A stretch of 64,000 bases of DNA from Chryseobacterium turcicum (GTDB lineage: Bacteria > Bacteroidota > Bacteroidia > Flavobacteriales > Weeksellaceae), in the NCBI RefSeq assembly GCF_021010565.1, contig NZ_JAJNAY010000001.1:3195840-3259839 (forward strand). The letters run 5' to 3'. Numbering within the stretch: position 1 is the first letter of the stretch; each line of letters opens with the position of its first letter. The notes below the pieces were generated by a model. That model was not told the DNA's origin and ran no database searches. It saw only the letters and a list, made by a program, of their open reading frames with translations. Below are positions 44,607 to 53,353 of the stretch, in pieces. The position numbers and the translations under genes were made by a program.

Positions 44607-45476
44607 ATGATAGGAATGGCACAATCCTGTAAAGGTGGCGCAGCTTTGGGAAATTATGTGATGCAAGATGAAAAGGGTTATGAACTTTGTCGAAATGGTG
44701 TCTGTGGCGAGGATTCTAAAGAAATTCTACAGGAAATGAAGATTATTCAGGATTTGAATCAGAATGCCCAAAATAAAACTTTTTCGCTGGTTCTCTCACC
44801 CGAAAAATCAGAAGGACAAAAACTTTCCAACAAGGAGCTACGTGAAATTACAAGAGATTTTATGAAAAAACTAAATATTGATCCGGAAAAGCAACAGTTT
44901 ATCGCTTTTGTACATACCGAGAAATCTCATAAGCATATTCATATTATTGCAAATAGAGTTCAGGACAACGGCAAATTAATTTCGGATCATTTTATTGGTA
45001 AAAAAGCACAATGGGCTGCACATGAGGTTGCGAAAGAAAATGGATTGATCTCTGCTAAAGAGATCATGATTAATAAACTTCAAACTATTGAACAAGGAAA
45101 AGATTTAGATAGAGCAGTAAAAAATGAAATCTTAAAAAAGCATGAATTTGTAATGAATCAAAATCCAAAATCTATGGAATTATACACGAAAAAGATGGCG
45201 GAGCTCGGAGTGAAAGTTACTCCCACTATTAATAAACAGGGACAGATACAAGGACATCGTATGATGGATTTGGCGACTAGGAAAGATTTTAAAGCAAGTG
45301 AAGTAAATCGAAACTTGGGGTTGAAAAAAATAATGGAAAATGGTATTCCTTTTCAAGATTCTAATTTATCATTCACCAAGCCATTGGAGATTGTGCAAAA
45401 TGTAGCATTAAAAATTTCAACAAAAATAATCAAGGAAATTGTAAAAAAGACAGTCTCTCAAGGGATAGGATATTAA
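44607..45476 (+). CDS. MobP-type relaxase (mobilization protein)
   Basis: A 289-residue relaxase domain protein without a helicase or primase fusion. The N-terminus has the AQSCKGGAALGNYVM segment of Bacteroidota relaxases, and the metal-binding HKHIH triad lies at residues 108-112. It should nick oriT and lead the strand into a recipient when a helper conjugation system is present. The nucleophile Tyr is not certain (candidates are Tyr17 and Tyr24). Confidence 0.82.
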   Translation: MIGMAQSCKGGAALGNYVMQDEKGYELCRNGVCGEDSKEILQEMKIIQDLNQNAQNKTFSLVLSPEKSEGQKLSNKELREITRDFMKKLNIDPEKQQFIAFVHTEKSHKHIHIIANRVQDNGKLISDHFIGKKAQWAAHEVAKENGLISAKEIMINKLQTIEQGKDLDRAVKNEILKKHEFVMNQNPKSMELYTKKMAELGVKVTPTINKQGQIQGHRMMDLATRKDFKASEVNRNLGLKKIMENGIPFQDSNLSFTKPLEIVQNVALKISTKIIKEIVKKTVSQGIGY

Positions 45477-45485
45477 AATGACACT

Positions 45486-45974
45486 ATGAAAGCAACACCA
45501 AAATTACAAGACACATTAGAAATATTTCTGGAACAAATTGATGGATTAGAAGCTTCTTTAAAAGAAATGAAAAATGTTTCACCTAATCTATCTGCAAAAA
45601 TTAACGAGCTTAAAACGATTAAGATTGAACCTGATTTGAAATATTTACAAACGATGCATGCTAGAAATATTTCAGAATTTTCTGAAGAAATAAACCGACT
45701 TACGCTATTGTTTAATCAAAATCAAACAAGTTTAAAAACTATTCTAGCTGAAAATAAGCTGAAAATAAGCCACTTCTACTTTTATATATTAGTAGCTTCT
45801 TTGATAACTATTGGTGCTGTATATTTCGGAATAAAAGGAATGAATTCTCAATCTCAATTAAAATCTCAAATTGAAAGTATAAAGACATACAATCAAGATT
45901 TAGAAGGTTTTATTGAAAATTCTCAACAGTTAGAAAAATACAATAAGTGGTTAGAAAAAAATAAGGTTAAATAA
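45486..45974 (+). CDS. Coiled-coil membrane-anchored protein behind the relaxase
   Basis: A 162-residue protein starting 9 bases after the relaxase stop. The first 90 residues are helical and charged, a transmembrane helix lies at about 97-117 (FYFYILVASLITIGAVYFGI), and a second coiled coil ends the chain. Position suggests a mobilization accessory protein, as in MobB-like small genes; no family is recognised. Confidence 0.55.
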   Translation: MKATPKLQDTLEIFLEQIDGLEASLKEMKNVSPNLSAKINELKTIKIEPDLKYLQTMHARNISEFSEEINRLTLLFNQNQTSLKTILAENKLKISHFYFYILVASLITIGAVYFGIKGMNSQSQLKSQIESIKTYNQDLEGFIENSQQLEKYNKWLEKNKVK

Positions 45975-45979
45975 AAATT

Positions 45980-46564
45980 TCAATCAATTTCATCAAAATT
46001 CTGATAAGCAATATTGAGAACTTTGTTGTAATCGTATTGTCTTACATAGCGATCAACCAAAAACAAGTAATGCTCTTTTGTAACTACTTTTGATTCATAA
46101 GGGATGAATTTTAAAAAATCGAAAAATTGAACATGCAAGTAGTTTTTCATTTCATCAGGAAATTCTTTTGTCCAAATGAGTTTCTCTAATATTTCATTAT
46201 CTTGTTTTTGAGTATCAATATCCTTCAAATTATCTTTCGTATCCAGCAGTCTAAAGATATTATTCACAATCCTTACATTACTGAAACCATAGCAATTCAT
46301 TAGATCGACTAAGTCCTCATTCTTAATCTTTTTTCGGTAGTTAGTAATGATTTTCTTGTAATATAAATTAATAGTTTCATTGCTTATTTCTTCACTTTGA
46401 TTCTGTAGCAAATGATAAAAATCGAGTAATGATTTCTGAATTTCGATTTCATCGTTATTCTTCGAGAAATTTGGTTTACCAACCTTTCCAAACAATGTTA
46501 GATTAATAAATTTCTGTAAAACAAAATGATAATCTTCGATTACAGTTTCTGTAGTATTTTCCAT
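45980..46564 (-). CDS. Unrecognised protein, minus strand
   Basis: A 194-residue protein if started at the ATG at 46564; the longer open frame up to 46663 runs into the fold-back sequence and is unlikely. The product is acidic, helical and Asn/Leu/Phe-rich, with no membrane segment or known motif. It is convergent with the mob genes and is the only minus-strand gene in the left part of the element. Possibly an accessory or toxin-type cargo gene; nothing supports a specific role. Confidence 0.45.
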   Translation of the reverse strand: MENTTETVIEDYHFVLQKFINLTLFGKVGKPNFSKNNDEIEIQKSLLDFYHLLQNQSEEISNETINLYYKKIITNYRKKIKNEDLVDLMNCYGFSNVRIVNNIFRLLDTKDNLKDIDTQKQDNEILEKLIWTKEFPDEMKNYLHVQFFDFLKFIPYESKVVTKEHYLFLVDRYVRQYDYNKVLNIAYQNFDEID

Positions 46565-46609
46565 GATTGAGTAAGAAAATCCAGTTCCGATATCTTCTAT
46601 TAAAATGAA

Positions 46610-46777
46610 AAAGCGTGGAACTGAAGCTGATCCGTGCAAGAGGTACTGCGAAGAACCCAACATCCAGATAGAAACTTACAGCCCACGCCGTATAATGACA
46701 TGGGCGTAAGCCTATCGAATTTTGGATGTTTTAGAAGATTCGCAGTTTTCTTACACCAATACGATAGCTTACGCTTT
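46610..46777. repeat. 168-bp nested fold-back sequence (MITE-like or structured RNA)
   Basis: A whole-length imperfect hairpin with paired blocks, from outside in: AAAGCGT/ACGCTTT, AAGCT/AGCTT, GTGCAAGA/TCTTACAC, ACTGCGAA/TTCGCAGT, AACATCCA/TGGATGTT, GATAG/CTATC, CTTAC/GTAAG and GCCCA/TGGGC around the apical GCCGTATAATGAC. Symmetry holds over about 75 bases per arm. No ORF. It separates the minus-strand 45980 gene from the hsdM fragment. Confidence 0.7.
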
Positions 46778-46998
46778 AATTAAATTTTTTATTTTCTAGA
46801 ACAAAGATAAGAATTCGATCTTGAAAATTTACTTTTATCTATTTTCAAAATGCTATTTCGCATTAAGCATTGGGATTTTTTTTAAATAAAATGCGAAAAA
46901 GTAAAAAAAGCACTCAATATGCGGATTCCCGTTTTTTTCCTTTGCTTGCTTTTATTATATTTAAAGATTTTAAATAACCATATATAATTCAATGACTA
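46778..46998. other. Upstream region of the hsdM fragment
   Basis: Contains TTTCGCATT (46856-46864) facing AATGCGAAA (46890-46898) and a nested AATGCT/AGCATT pair. This may be an operator or hairpin of the former restriction-modification promoter. No gene is seen. Confidence 0.35.
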
Positions 46999-47220
46999 AT
47001 GACTAGAGAGCAGGAACGTGACGAGTTACATCGTGCGATATGGCAGATTGCCAATAATTTAAGAGAAGGTGTAAATGGATGGAATTTTAAATCTTATGTT
47101 TGTGGGATCTTGCTTTCCCGATTTTCTCCCACCGGAGATTTGATGAAGAAGAAGGAAATTGTTTTGGAAAAGCTTAAGGCTTATTTTGATAGGTTTTTTG
47201 ATATAAGTGCTGAAAAATAA
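46999..47220 (+). pseudogene. hsdM: Remnant of a type I methyltransferase gene (hsdM 5' end)
   Basis: A 73-residue frame. The first 40 residues (TREQERDELHRAIWQIAN, then GWNFKSYVCGILL) are the normal N-terminus of HsdM. After LSRF the similarity stops and an unrelated tail, FSPTGDLMKKKE and onward, runs to a stop. A full HsdM is about 500 residues, and the catalytic NPPY region is missing, so this is a scar left when the following cassette replaced the gene. Confidence 0.7.
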
Positions 47221-47231
47221 AAAGCGAAATC

Positions 47232-48308
47232 ATGAAAATAAAATTTTTACAAGCGGGAAATGGAGATTCATTTTTAATTTCATTTCTCGAAAATGATGAA
47301 CCAAGAAATATTCTTATTGATGGAGGAATTGGCAATACTTATAAGAGTACAGCAAATGTAAAAGGAGATTTACATAAAATATTTGAAAAAATTCGTGAAG
47401 AAAAACAATTTATTGACCTTCTTGTTCTGACTCATTTTGATGACGATCATATTGGAGGAATCTTGAGATGGTTGAATAAAGATAAAGAAGCTTCGAGTCT
47501 TATTAAAAAGGTTTGGTTTAACTCAGGAAAAGAAATAGCTAAGAAGTTTGAAAGTACTGAAAACAAAGATTTAGATATTCAAATAGTTGATGGAGCAGAC
47601 CATTTTCACACAAGTCCTAAACAAGGAATTAAATTTGAAAATTACCTTCGAAATCATAATTTATGGGAAGGCGAAATTATTGAACAAGCTTCAAAATACG
47701 ATTTGTTTGGCTTAAAATTCAAAATTTTGTCGCCAAATAATGAGAAACTTAATGATCTGTTAAACCTTTATGAAAAACAAAAGGATTATTTTACAAGTGG
47801 TGATGAATATGATTTCAATACTTCTTTAAAGGATTTTATTCATGAAGAAAGCGAACCTAATTTCAAATTTAAAGAGGATAAAAGCGTAGCTAATGGAAGT
47901 TCTATTGCATTTATAATGGAATATGAAGACAAAAGTTTTCTTTTCTTAGCTGATGCTCATCCTTCAGTAATAATCGAAGGCTTGAACAAATTCGGTTACA
48001 ATAAGGATAATACATTACATGTAGAGTTGATGAAGGTTTCTCATCACGGAAGTATGTACAATACCAACAAAGAACTTTTGGAAATTGTAAAAACGGATAA
48101 TTATTTAATAAGTTCAAACGCAACTAAACACGGATTACCAAATAAAAGAACGATAGCTAGAATTATCAATAATCATCCTAATGCTGTAATACGCTTTAAT
48201 TATGATTTAACAGATAGAGTTTTCTTAGAAGAAGATTGGAATGATTTCTCAATATTTAAAGCTAAAGTCACTAATGAATTTATTTATCCATGGACGAAAA
48301 CTATTTAA
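47232..48308 (+). CDS. MBL-fold hydrolase, Lamassu-type hydrolase component (ComEC-like domain)
   Basis: A 358-residue metallo-beta-lactamase-fold protein. The metal set is complete: THFDDDHIGG near residues 64-73 (HxDxDH), LADAH later, KVSHHGSM and NATKHGLP for the last His. The sequence is closest in style to the ComEC/Rec2-type MBL, expected to act as a nuclease or phosphodiesterase. It overlaps the protease gene by 19 bases, and together with that gene, the small 49653 gene and the SMC gene forms the hydrolase-protease Lamassu layout. Confidence 0.78.
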   Translation: MKIKFLQAGNGDSFLISFLENDEPRNILIDGGIGNTYKSTANVKGDLHKIFEKIREEKQFIDLLVLTHFDDDHIGGILRWLNKDKEASSLIKKVWFNSGKEIAKKFESTENKDLDIQIVDGADHFHTSPKQGIKFENYLRNHNLWEGEIIEQASKYDLFGLKFKILSPNNEKLNDLLNLYEKQKDYFTSGDEYDFNTSLKDFIHEESEPNFKFKEDKSVANGSSIAFIMEYEDKSFLFLADAHPSVIIEGLNKFGYNKDNTLHVELMKVSHHGSMYNTNKELLEIVKTDNYLISSNATKHGLPNKRTIARIINNHPNAVIRFNYDLTDRVFLEEDWNDFSIFKAKVTNEFIYPWTKTI

Positions 48309-49675
48309 AAAGATATACAGTTATTTTAGGTGGTGGTAGTGGTGTTTTATTTCAACCTTTAGATGAAACAAAAACTTACATTCTTTCCGCAAGGCATATC
48401 TTTTATAAAGATGTAGAGAATGACAGAGGTCAGAAAACAAATATACTAACTGAAAAAATTAGTTTTTATTTCTCGTATGCTCAAAATGACAAAAAAGAAA
48501 TAGAAATTAAAATAGGTGAAAATTATTTTGAGCACTCTGATGAAAATATAGATGCTGCTATTTTAATTTTAAATGAAAATTTGGGCTTAAATCAAATTTT
48601 TGTTGATGAAAATTGTATCGCATTTAATGAATGTTTGCTTTGTGGTTATCCTAACAAAATAAATGATAATGATAATGATAAGTACAGTAATCATCAAATT
48701 AATCGTAAAATCGATACAACCAATAACGGGTACTTAAGATTAGAGACCAACTTTGGAAATCTAAATCATGAAGATATTATTGGTTTTTCTGGTGGTGGAA
48801 TTTTGAGATTAAATAATGGAGTGATTAATATCATTGGTATTCAATCATCTACAATTACAGATTATGCAAATGGTCAAATAGATATTGTTCCGATTAATAA
48901 GTTTATTCAAATAGTTGAGGAGAACAATTTGTCAGAAATGATCCCTTCATTTTTGAAAAGTTTTGAGTTCTTAAAGGATAAAGTTTTTGATATTTCTGCG
49001 GGCATCTTGGACGAAAATATTTCATACACAAGAAAGTTTCTGAAGGATAAAACGTTAGAGGTTATTAATAGTGATATTACTCCAATATTTATTAAAAATC
49101 TTTTTAAAGAGAGATTATTAATAAATGAAAATAGTGGTGTAAAACTCAATGATGAACTAATCTATGTTACTTGGTTAGAGTTTTTAACATTAATAAATAT
49201 TGCAAAAGAAATAGCTTGTAGTCAAAATGATCTAGAAGGTATTTTTTCAATGACAAGACTATTGTATAAAAATACTGATGATGATTGGCAAAGCGATAAT
49301 TTCTTAGGAGACTGTTTGTCATCAAACTACTTGGGATTAAATGAAAATGGAACAGTTTTTATAAAAACAAAAAGCAATCCAATTGCGGGGAATATAGCTT
49401 ATTACAAATTGGAAAAAGGAAGTTTAGTGCCGAGAATTGATTCATTTAGAAAAAGTCATGAGAATGGAACTTTATCAGTTGTTAATGATGTTGGCAGACC
49501 AATAGATGATATTACTGATTTTATATTTGATAAGTACAATTTTGTACATTTTGAGTATTTAAAAAAATATATGCTCATTGAGAATAGTGAAAATTTCAAA
49601 ACTTATAAGAGGTCAAATGAGCCTGAGCTATTAATTAAATTAAAAGAAGAATATGGAAAAGTATTTGGAATATAG
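48290..49675 (+). CDS. Trypsin-like serine protease, Lamassu-type effector
   Basis: A 461-residue cytosolic protein. The N-terminal 230 residues are a trypsin-like peptidase with a plausible triad of His36 (SARHIF), Asp88 (NIDAAIL) and Ser167 (GFSGGG). No signal peptide is present, as in defence proteases. The C-terminal half is unrecognised and may contact the SMC complex. It starts inside the MBL gene and overlaps the next gene by 23 bases, so the four genes are tightly coupled. Confidence 0.78.
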   Translation: MDENYLKRYTVILGGGSGVLFQPLDETKTYILSARHIFYKDVENDRGQKTNILTEKISFYFSYAQNDKKEIEIKIGENYFEHSDENIDAAILILNENLGLNQIFVDENCIAFNECLLCGYPNKINDNDNDKYSNHQINRKIDTTNNGYLRLETNFGNLNHEDIIGFSGGGILRLNNGVINIIGIQSSTITDYANGQIDIVPINKFIQIVEENNLSEMIPSFLKSFEFLKDKVFDISAGILDENISYTRKFLKDKTLEVINSDITPIFIKNLFKERLLINENSGVKLNDELIYVTWLEFLTLINIAKEIACSQNDLEGIFSMTRLLYKNTDDDWQSDNFLGDCLSSNYLGLNENGTVFIKTKSNPIAGNIAYYKLEKGSLVPRIDSFRKSHENGTLSVVNDVGRPIDDITDFIFDKYNFVHFEYLKKYMLIENSENFKTYKRSNEPELLIKLKEEYGKVFGI

Positions 49676-50198
49676 TAAGGAAATCATAAATCAATTAAAA
49701 GAAAAATACAAAACTTGTGATTTTCAATTTCGTCTAGAAAAATCTAATGTAAAAGTATCTGTATTTTTTGTATTGACAAATAGTTCTAATCTTTCTGAAG
49801 AAAACCTTTGGGAAAATATTTCAAAGGAAATTGCATTAAAATATCAATCTAAATTAGAAACAGTGTATGAAAAGTGGAACCTCTACATCATATATGTGAC
49901 TATTGATATAACTTCCAAAGAACTCAAAAACAAAATTGAGAATGATAAATTTTCAAGTAGAAAGATTGTAGAGGATTCTTATGATAGAGAATTTAATGAT
50001 TATGAGGCGAATCGTTTAATTGTAAAACACATTACTAACTCAGATTTAAAAGAAATTGTAGAAGCAACTCAAGAAGTCACTATTTCAGCATACATACCAA
50101 AGAATGAAAAACTTTGGAAACTGTTGTCAGATGAGGAAAAACTTATTGGTGACAGGAAAGCTCAAGAAGCATTCATTAAAAAAATAAATACAATATGA
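49653..50198 (+). CDS. Small middle component (LmuC-like / ABC-3C middle component)
   Basis: A 181-residue protein with no catalytic motif, found between effector genes and the SMC ATPase gene. That is the place of LmuC in Lamassu and of the middle component in ABC three-component systems. It overlaps the SMC gene with ATGA. The assignment rests on position and size only; the sequence itself is divergent. Confidence 0.6.
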   Translation: MEKYLEYSKEIINQLKEKYKTCDFQFRLEKSNVKVSVFFVLTNSSNLSEENLWENISKEIALKYQSKLETVYEKWNLYIIYVTIDITSKELKNKIENDKFSSRKIVEDSYDREFNDYEANRLIVKHITNSDLKEIVEATQEVTISAYIPKNEKLWKLLSDEEKLIGDRKAQEAFIKKINTI

Positions 50199-53100
50199 AA
50201 ATCAAAAGCGTAAAAATTACTGGTTTCAGAGCATTTGAAAAAGTAGAAGATGCCACTTTTGATTTTACAAAAGGTGGTGAAATAATGAATTTCGCTTCTA
50301 TATACGCTCCAAATGGTTTTGGTAAAACCTCTTTCTACGATGCTGTTGAATGGGGAATTACTCATAAAATTCAGCGTTTCGATAGAATGGTTGATTTCGA
50401 AAAAGTAAGGAAAGATAATGATGCTCCTTTGTTGTTGAATAAAGCATCTCTATTAGGAGAAGTATCAATAGAGACTAATTTAAAGCCTTTTAAAAATGTT
50501 ATTAATAAACGTAAGAAATATGATTATAAAGCGATAGCCGAAAATGAATATTTTCAAAAGCAATTCTTATCACAAGATCTAATTGATGCTTTTCTTAAGG
50601 AAGAAAAGGCTGATAAACGTTATGAAACCTTTTTAGAAATTGATGAGAATTTAAAAAAATACGATTCAGTTTACAAAAAAATTAACATTCTTTTGGGATA
50701 TATTTCAGACCAAAGACAAGAATTAGTTAAAAGGAAAGGAGATGAAGAAAAAAAACTTCAAGGAGAAATCGATTTTGATCAAGAATTTAAAAAGTTTGAT
50801 GAGATTAATGAAGTAATTAGATCGCTCAAGAAAGAAAGTGAGAATTTAGATATAATTGATCAAAACACATTTAATCAAAGCTCCTATGATAATTTATCTC
50901 GTAATATTGATGTTCGACTATTATTATTAAAAGATGATTTAGAAAAAAGTAAGTCACGAATAATTAATATTATACTAGCAAGAGATGGGGAAGAATCTGA
51001 AGATAATAAATTAAACGGTGGGGTTTTATCTTACCTTGACAATAAGAGTCGTATTGTAAAATTAGATGAGGAAATTAAAGAATTAGATAAGATAATAAAG
51101 TGGTTTAAAGACCAAGAAAAGGTTACTAATGAATTTAATGTTACCGAAGAGAATTTAAAAATTCAACAAAATAAATTGGAGCGTGCTCTCAATATTGAGA
51201 AGCAATTCGAAACATTTCTTAGTATACAAAAAGAAATAGATAATTTAGATAAAGATATCGTTGGGCTTAAAGACAATTTACTTACTTCCGAACGTGAGAA
51301 GTCTGATGCTGAAAAGGATAAAAATGATAAAGTTATAAAGTTTAACGATGTAAAGAAATCTCTTGAAAATAATCAATCTAAATTAAATAATATACCAACT
51401 CAAAAAAAACAGTTTGAATTAGCTTCTCAGACTATCGTTGATTCACAAAAGGTTATTGATGATTTAATAAAATCGATTACAACAGAAGAAAAGAAACAGA
51501 ATGACTTAAAAATAATTTTGGATGAGTTTGGATATTATGAAAATAAGATCAACGATGATATTGAACTTTTGTTGGAATTTAAATTATTTGACGAGCATAA
51601 AGAATTAGTTACTCATTACATAAATGAGAAAAAAAATCTAGAAAAATTAAAGAAAGATATTCAGGAAATTCAATTTAAAATTGACAGTCAAAACCAGTTA
51701 AATAAAGAACTTAATGACTTTATAAATTCAGGATTGGAACTTGTAAACAAGTCAAAAAGTTCAGACTGTCCTTTATGTAACCATAAGTATGACACCTTTG
51801 AAAAACTATCTGAAAATATCTTATCTAATAAGTTATTAGATGGTCAGTTAAAAAGATATCTAGAACAAAAGGTTGAAATAGAGTGGAAAATCAATAATCT
51901 AGTAACAGAGCTGTCAGTTGCAAAAGAAAACATCGAGAATTTTCTTTCTTCAATTAAACAGCCCTATTTATCGAATTTTAGAAACGCACAAAATACAATA
52001 GGTAAATTAGATTCTGATAGAAAGATTTATTCAGAGAAATTGAATAGTAATCAATCGATCTTAAGTGGCATTAATTTATTATTAGAAGATTCAAAGACTT
52101 TTGATGAATTAGCAGCCAAAATACAAAATGATATAGCGAAAACGGATAATCAAATTGTCGAGTTATCTGGTGAAATTAAAAAAAATGATGAAATATTATT
52201 AGAGAAAGAAACATTAATTAAATCAACTACTGAGAAGCTAGAAATTTCAGAAAACAACCTATTAAAACATCAGTCTTCAAATGAACACAAGGATGTCCGA
52301 GAGTATTTTATTGGAGAATTGAACTCTAATAATATTGAAAAATCTAAACTATTAGAAAGCATATCCAATATTAACGCAACTCTCAATAACTTAACAGATA
52401 AAAAAGCGAGTTTTAAAAAATCTTTAGAAGAATTAATGCTAAAACTATCTAATCATACTTTATTGAAGGAAGAATACATTAAAAAAGCTCAAGAATTAGA
52501 TGATGCAAAAAGGATAATATTGAGAGTTTACGAAAGTTATGAAAATTTTATTCTATCAGAATTTGGTATGAAAATAAGTGATAAAGATAAATCTCAAATT
52601 GAAGCAGCATTTTTAGATTTGATTGGAAAACAAAAGGAGGTTGAAATACAAGTTGAATATAAAATTGAAAAATATAAAATTCTAAAAATTTTGAATGATG
52701 CCTGTATAAAAGCTACTGAATCTAAAAGAGTAAAGGATGAAATTGATAGGATCAATTCGAGTCTTAAGGAGTTAGGTAGTGCTGATGAGGAACTAAATAA
52801 TGAAAAAGAAACTCTAAAAACGTACCTGAAAGATACAATTGAAGCCTATTTTTATACAACTCTCATAAACGCTATTTATAGAAAAATTGATCCTCATCCC
52901 GACTACAAAGAAATTGAATTTGAATGTGATTTTGGAGAAATTAAACCTAGATTACAAATCTATACGAAAGATAGTAAAGGAATAAAAAGCATTCCCTCAT
53001 TATATTTCAGTACAGCACAGGTGAATATTCTTAGTTTAAGTATATTTTTAACAAGAGCTTTAAAAACAACAGATAATGAAGGTAATTCTGTAGATTGTAT

Positions 53101-53314
53101 TTTTATTGACGATCCAATTCAATCAATGGATAGTATTAATATTCTTTCATTTATAGATTTATTTCGCGGGATTACGTTGTCGCTAGATAAGCAATTAATT
53201 GTTTCTACCCATGAGGAAAATTTTCATCTTTTATTAAAAAAGAAAATTCCATCAGAATTATTTAAATCAAAGTTTTTAGAGTTTGAAACTTTTGGAAAAC
53301 TAAAATCTTTTTGA
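50195..53314 (+). CDS. lmuB: SMC/Rad50-like ATPase, Lamassu LmuB-like
   Basis: A 1039-residue SMC-type ATPase. Walker A reads APNGFGKTS at about 38-46, with Ala in the first Gly position. Two long coiled coils flank a zinc hook CPLC at residues 525-528. Walker B is FIDDP near 970-974, followed by a STHEE H-loop. Such proteins sense foreign or broken DNA and release an effector; here the effectors would be the MBL and protease products. It is the last of four coupled genes. The next gene follows after 39 bases. Confidence 0.85.
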   Translation: MKIKSVKITGFRAFEKVEDATFDFTKGGEIMNFASIYAPNGFGKTSFYDAVEWGITHKIQRFDRMVDFEKVRKDNDAPLLLNKASLLGEVSIETNLKPFKNVINKRKKYDYKAIAENEYFQKQFLSQDLIDAFLKEEKADKRYETFLEIDENLKKYDSVYKKINILLGYISDQRQELVKRKGDEEKKLQGEIDFDQEFKKFDEINEVIRSLKKESENLDIIDQNTFNQSSYDNLSRNIDVRLLLLKDDLEKSKSRIINIILARDGEESEDNKLNGGVLSYLDNKSRIVKLDEEIKELDKIIKWFKDQEKVTNEFNVTEENLKIQQNKLERALNIEKQFETFLSIQKEIDNLDKDIVGLKDNLLTSEREKSDAEKDKNDKVIKFNDVKKSLENNQSKLNNIPTQKKQFELASQTIVDSQKVIDDLIKSITTEEKKQNDLKIILDEFGYYENKINDDIELLLEFKLFDEHKELVTHYINEKKNLEKLKKDIQEIQFKIDSQNQLNKELNDFINSGLELVNKSKSSDCPLCNHKYDTFEKLSENILSNKLLDGQLKRYLEQKVEIEWKINNLVTELSVAKENIENFLSSIKQPYLSNFRNAQNTIGKLDSDRKIYSEKLNSNQSILSGINLLLEDSKTFDELAAKIQNDIAKTDNQIVELSGEIKKNDEILLEKETLIKSTTEKLEISENNLLKHQSSNEHKDVREYFIGELNSNNIEKSKLLESISNINATLNNLTDKKASFKKSLEELMLKLSNHTLLKEEYIKKAQELDDAKRIILRVYESYENFILSEFGMKISDKDKSQIEAAFLDLIGKQKEVEIQVEYKIEKYKILKILNDACIKATESKRVKDEIDRINSSLKELGSADEELNNEKETLKTYLKDTIEAYFYTTLINAIYRKIDPHPDYKEIEFECDFGEIKPRLQIYTKDSKGIKSIPSLYFSTAQVNILSLSIFLTRALKTTDNEGNSVDCIFIDDPIQSMDSINILSFIDLFRGITLSLDKQLIVSTHEENFHLLLKKKIPSELFKSKFLEFETFGKLKSF

Positions 53315-53353
53315 GAAAAGAGAGAAAAGCAAAAATATTTTTTTTTATTTAAC

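Noticed and set aside
46565..46663. Upstream extension of the minus-strand 45980 gene
   Set aside because: It runs into one arm of the fold-back sequence; the ATG at 46564 is a better start.
46651..46736. Possible integron attC site in the fold-back sequence
   Set aside because: One arm has an ACCCAAC block like R'', but the partner reads GTTTTAG and not GTTRRRY, and no integron integrase is present.
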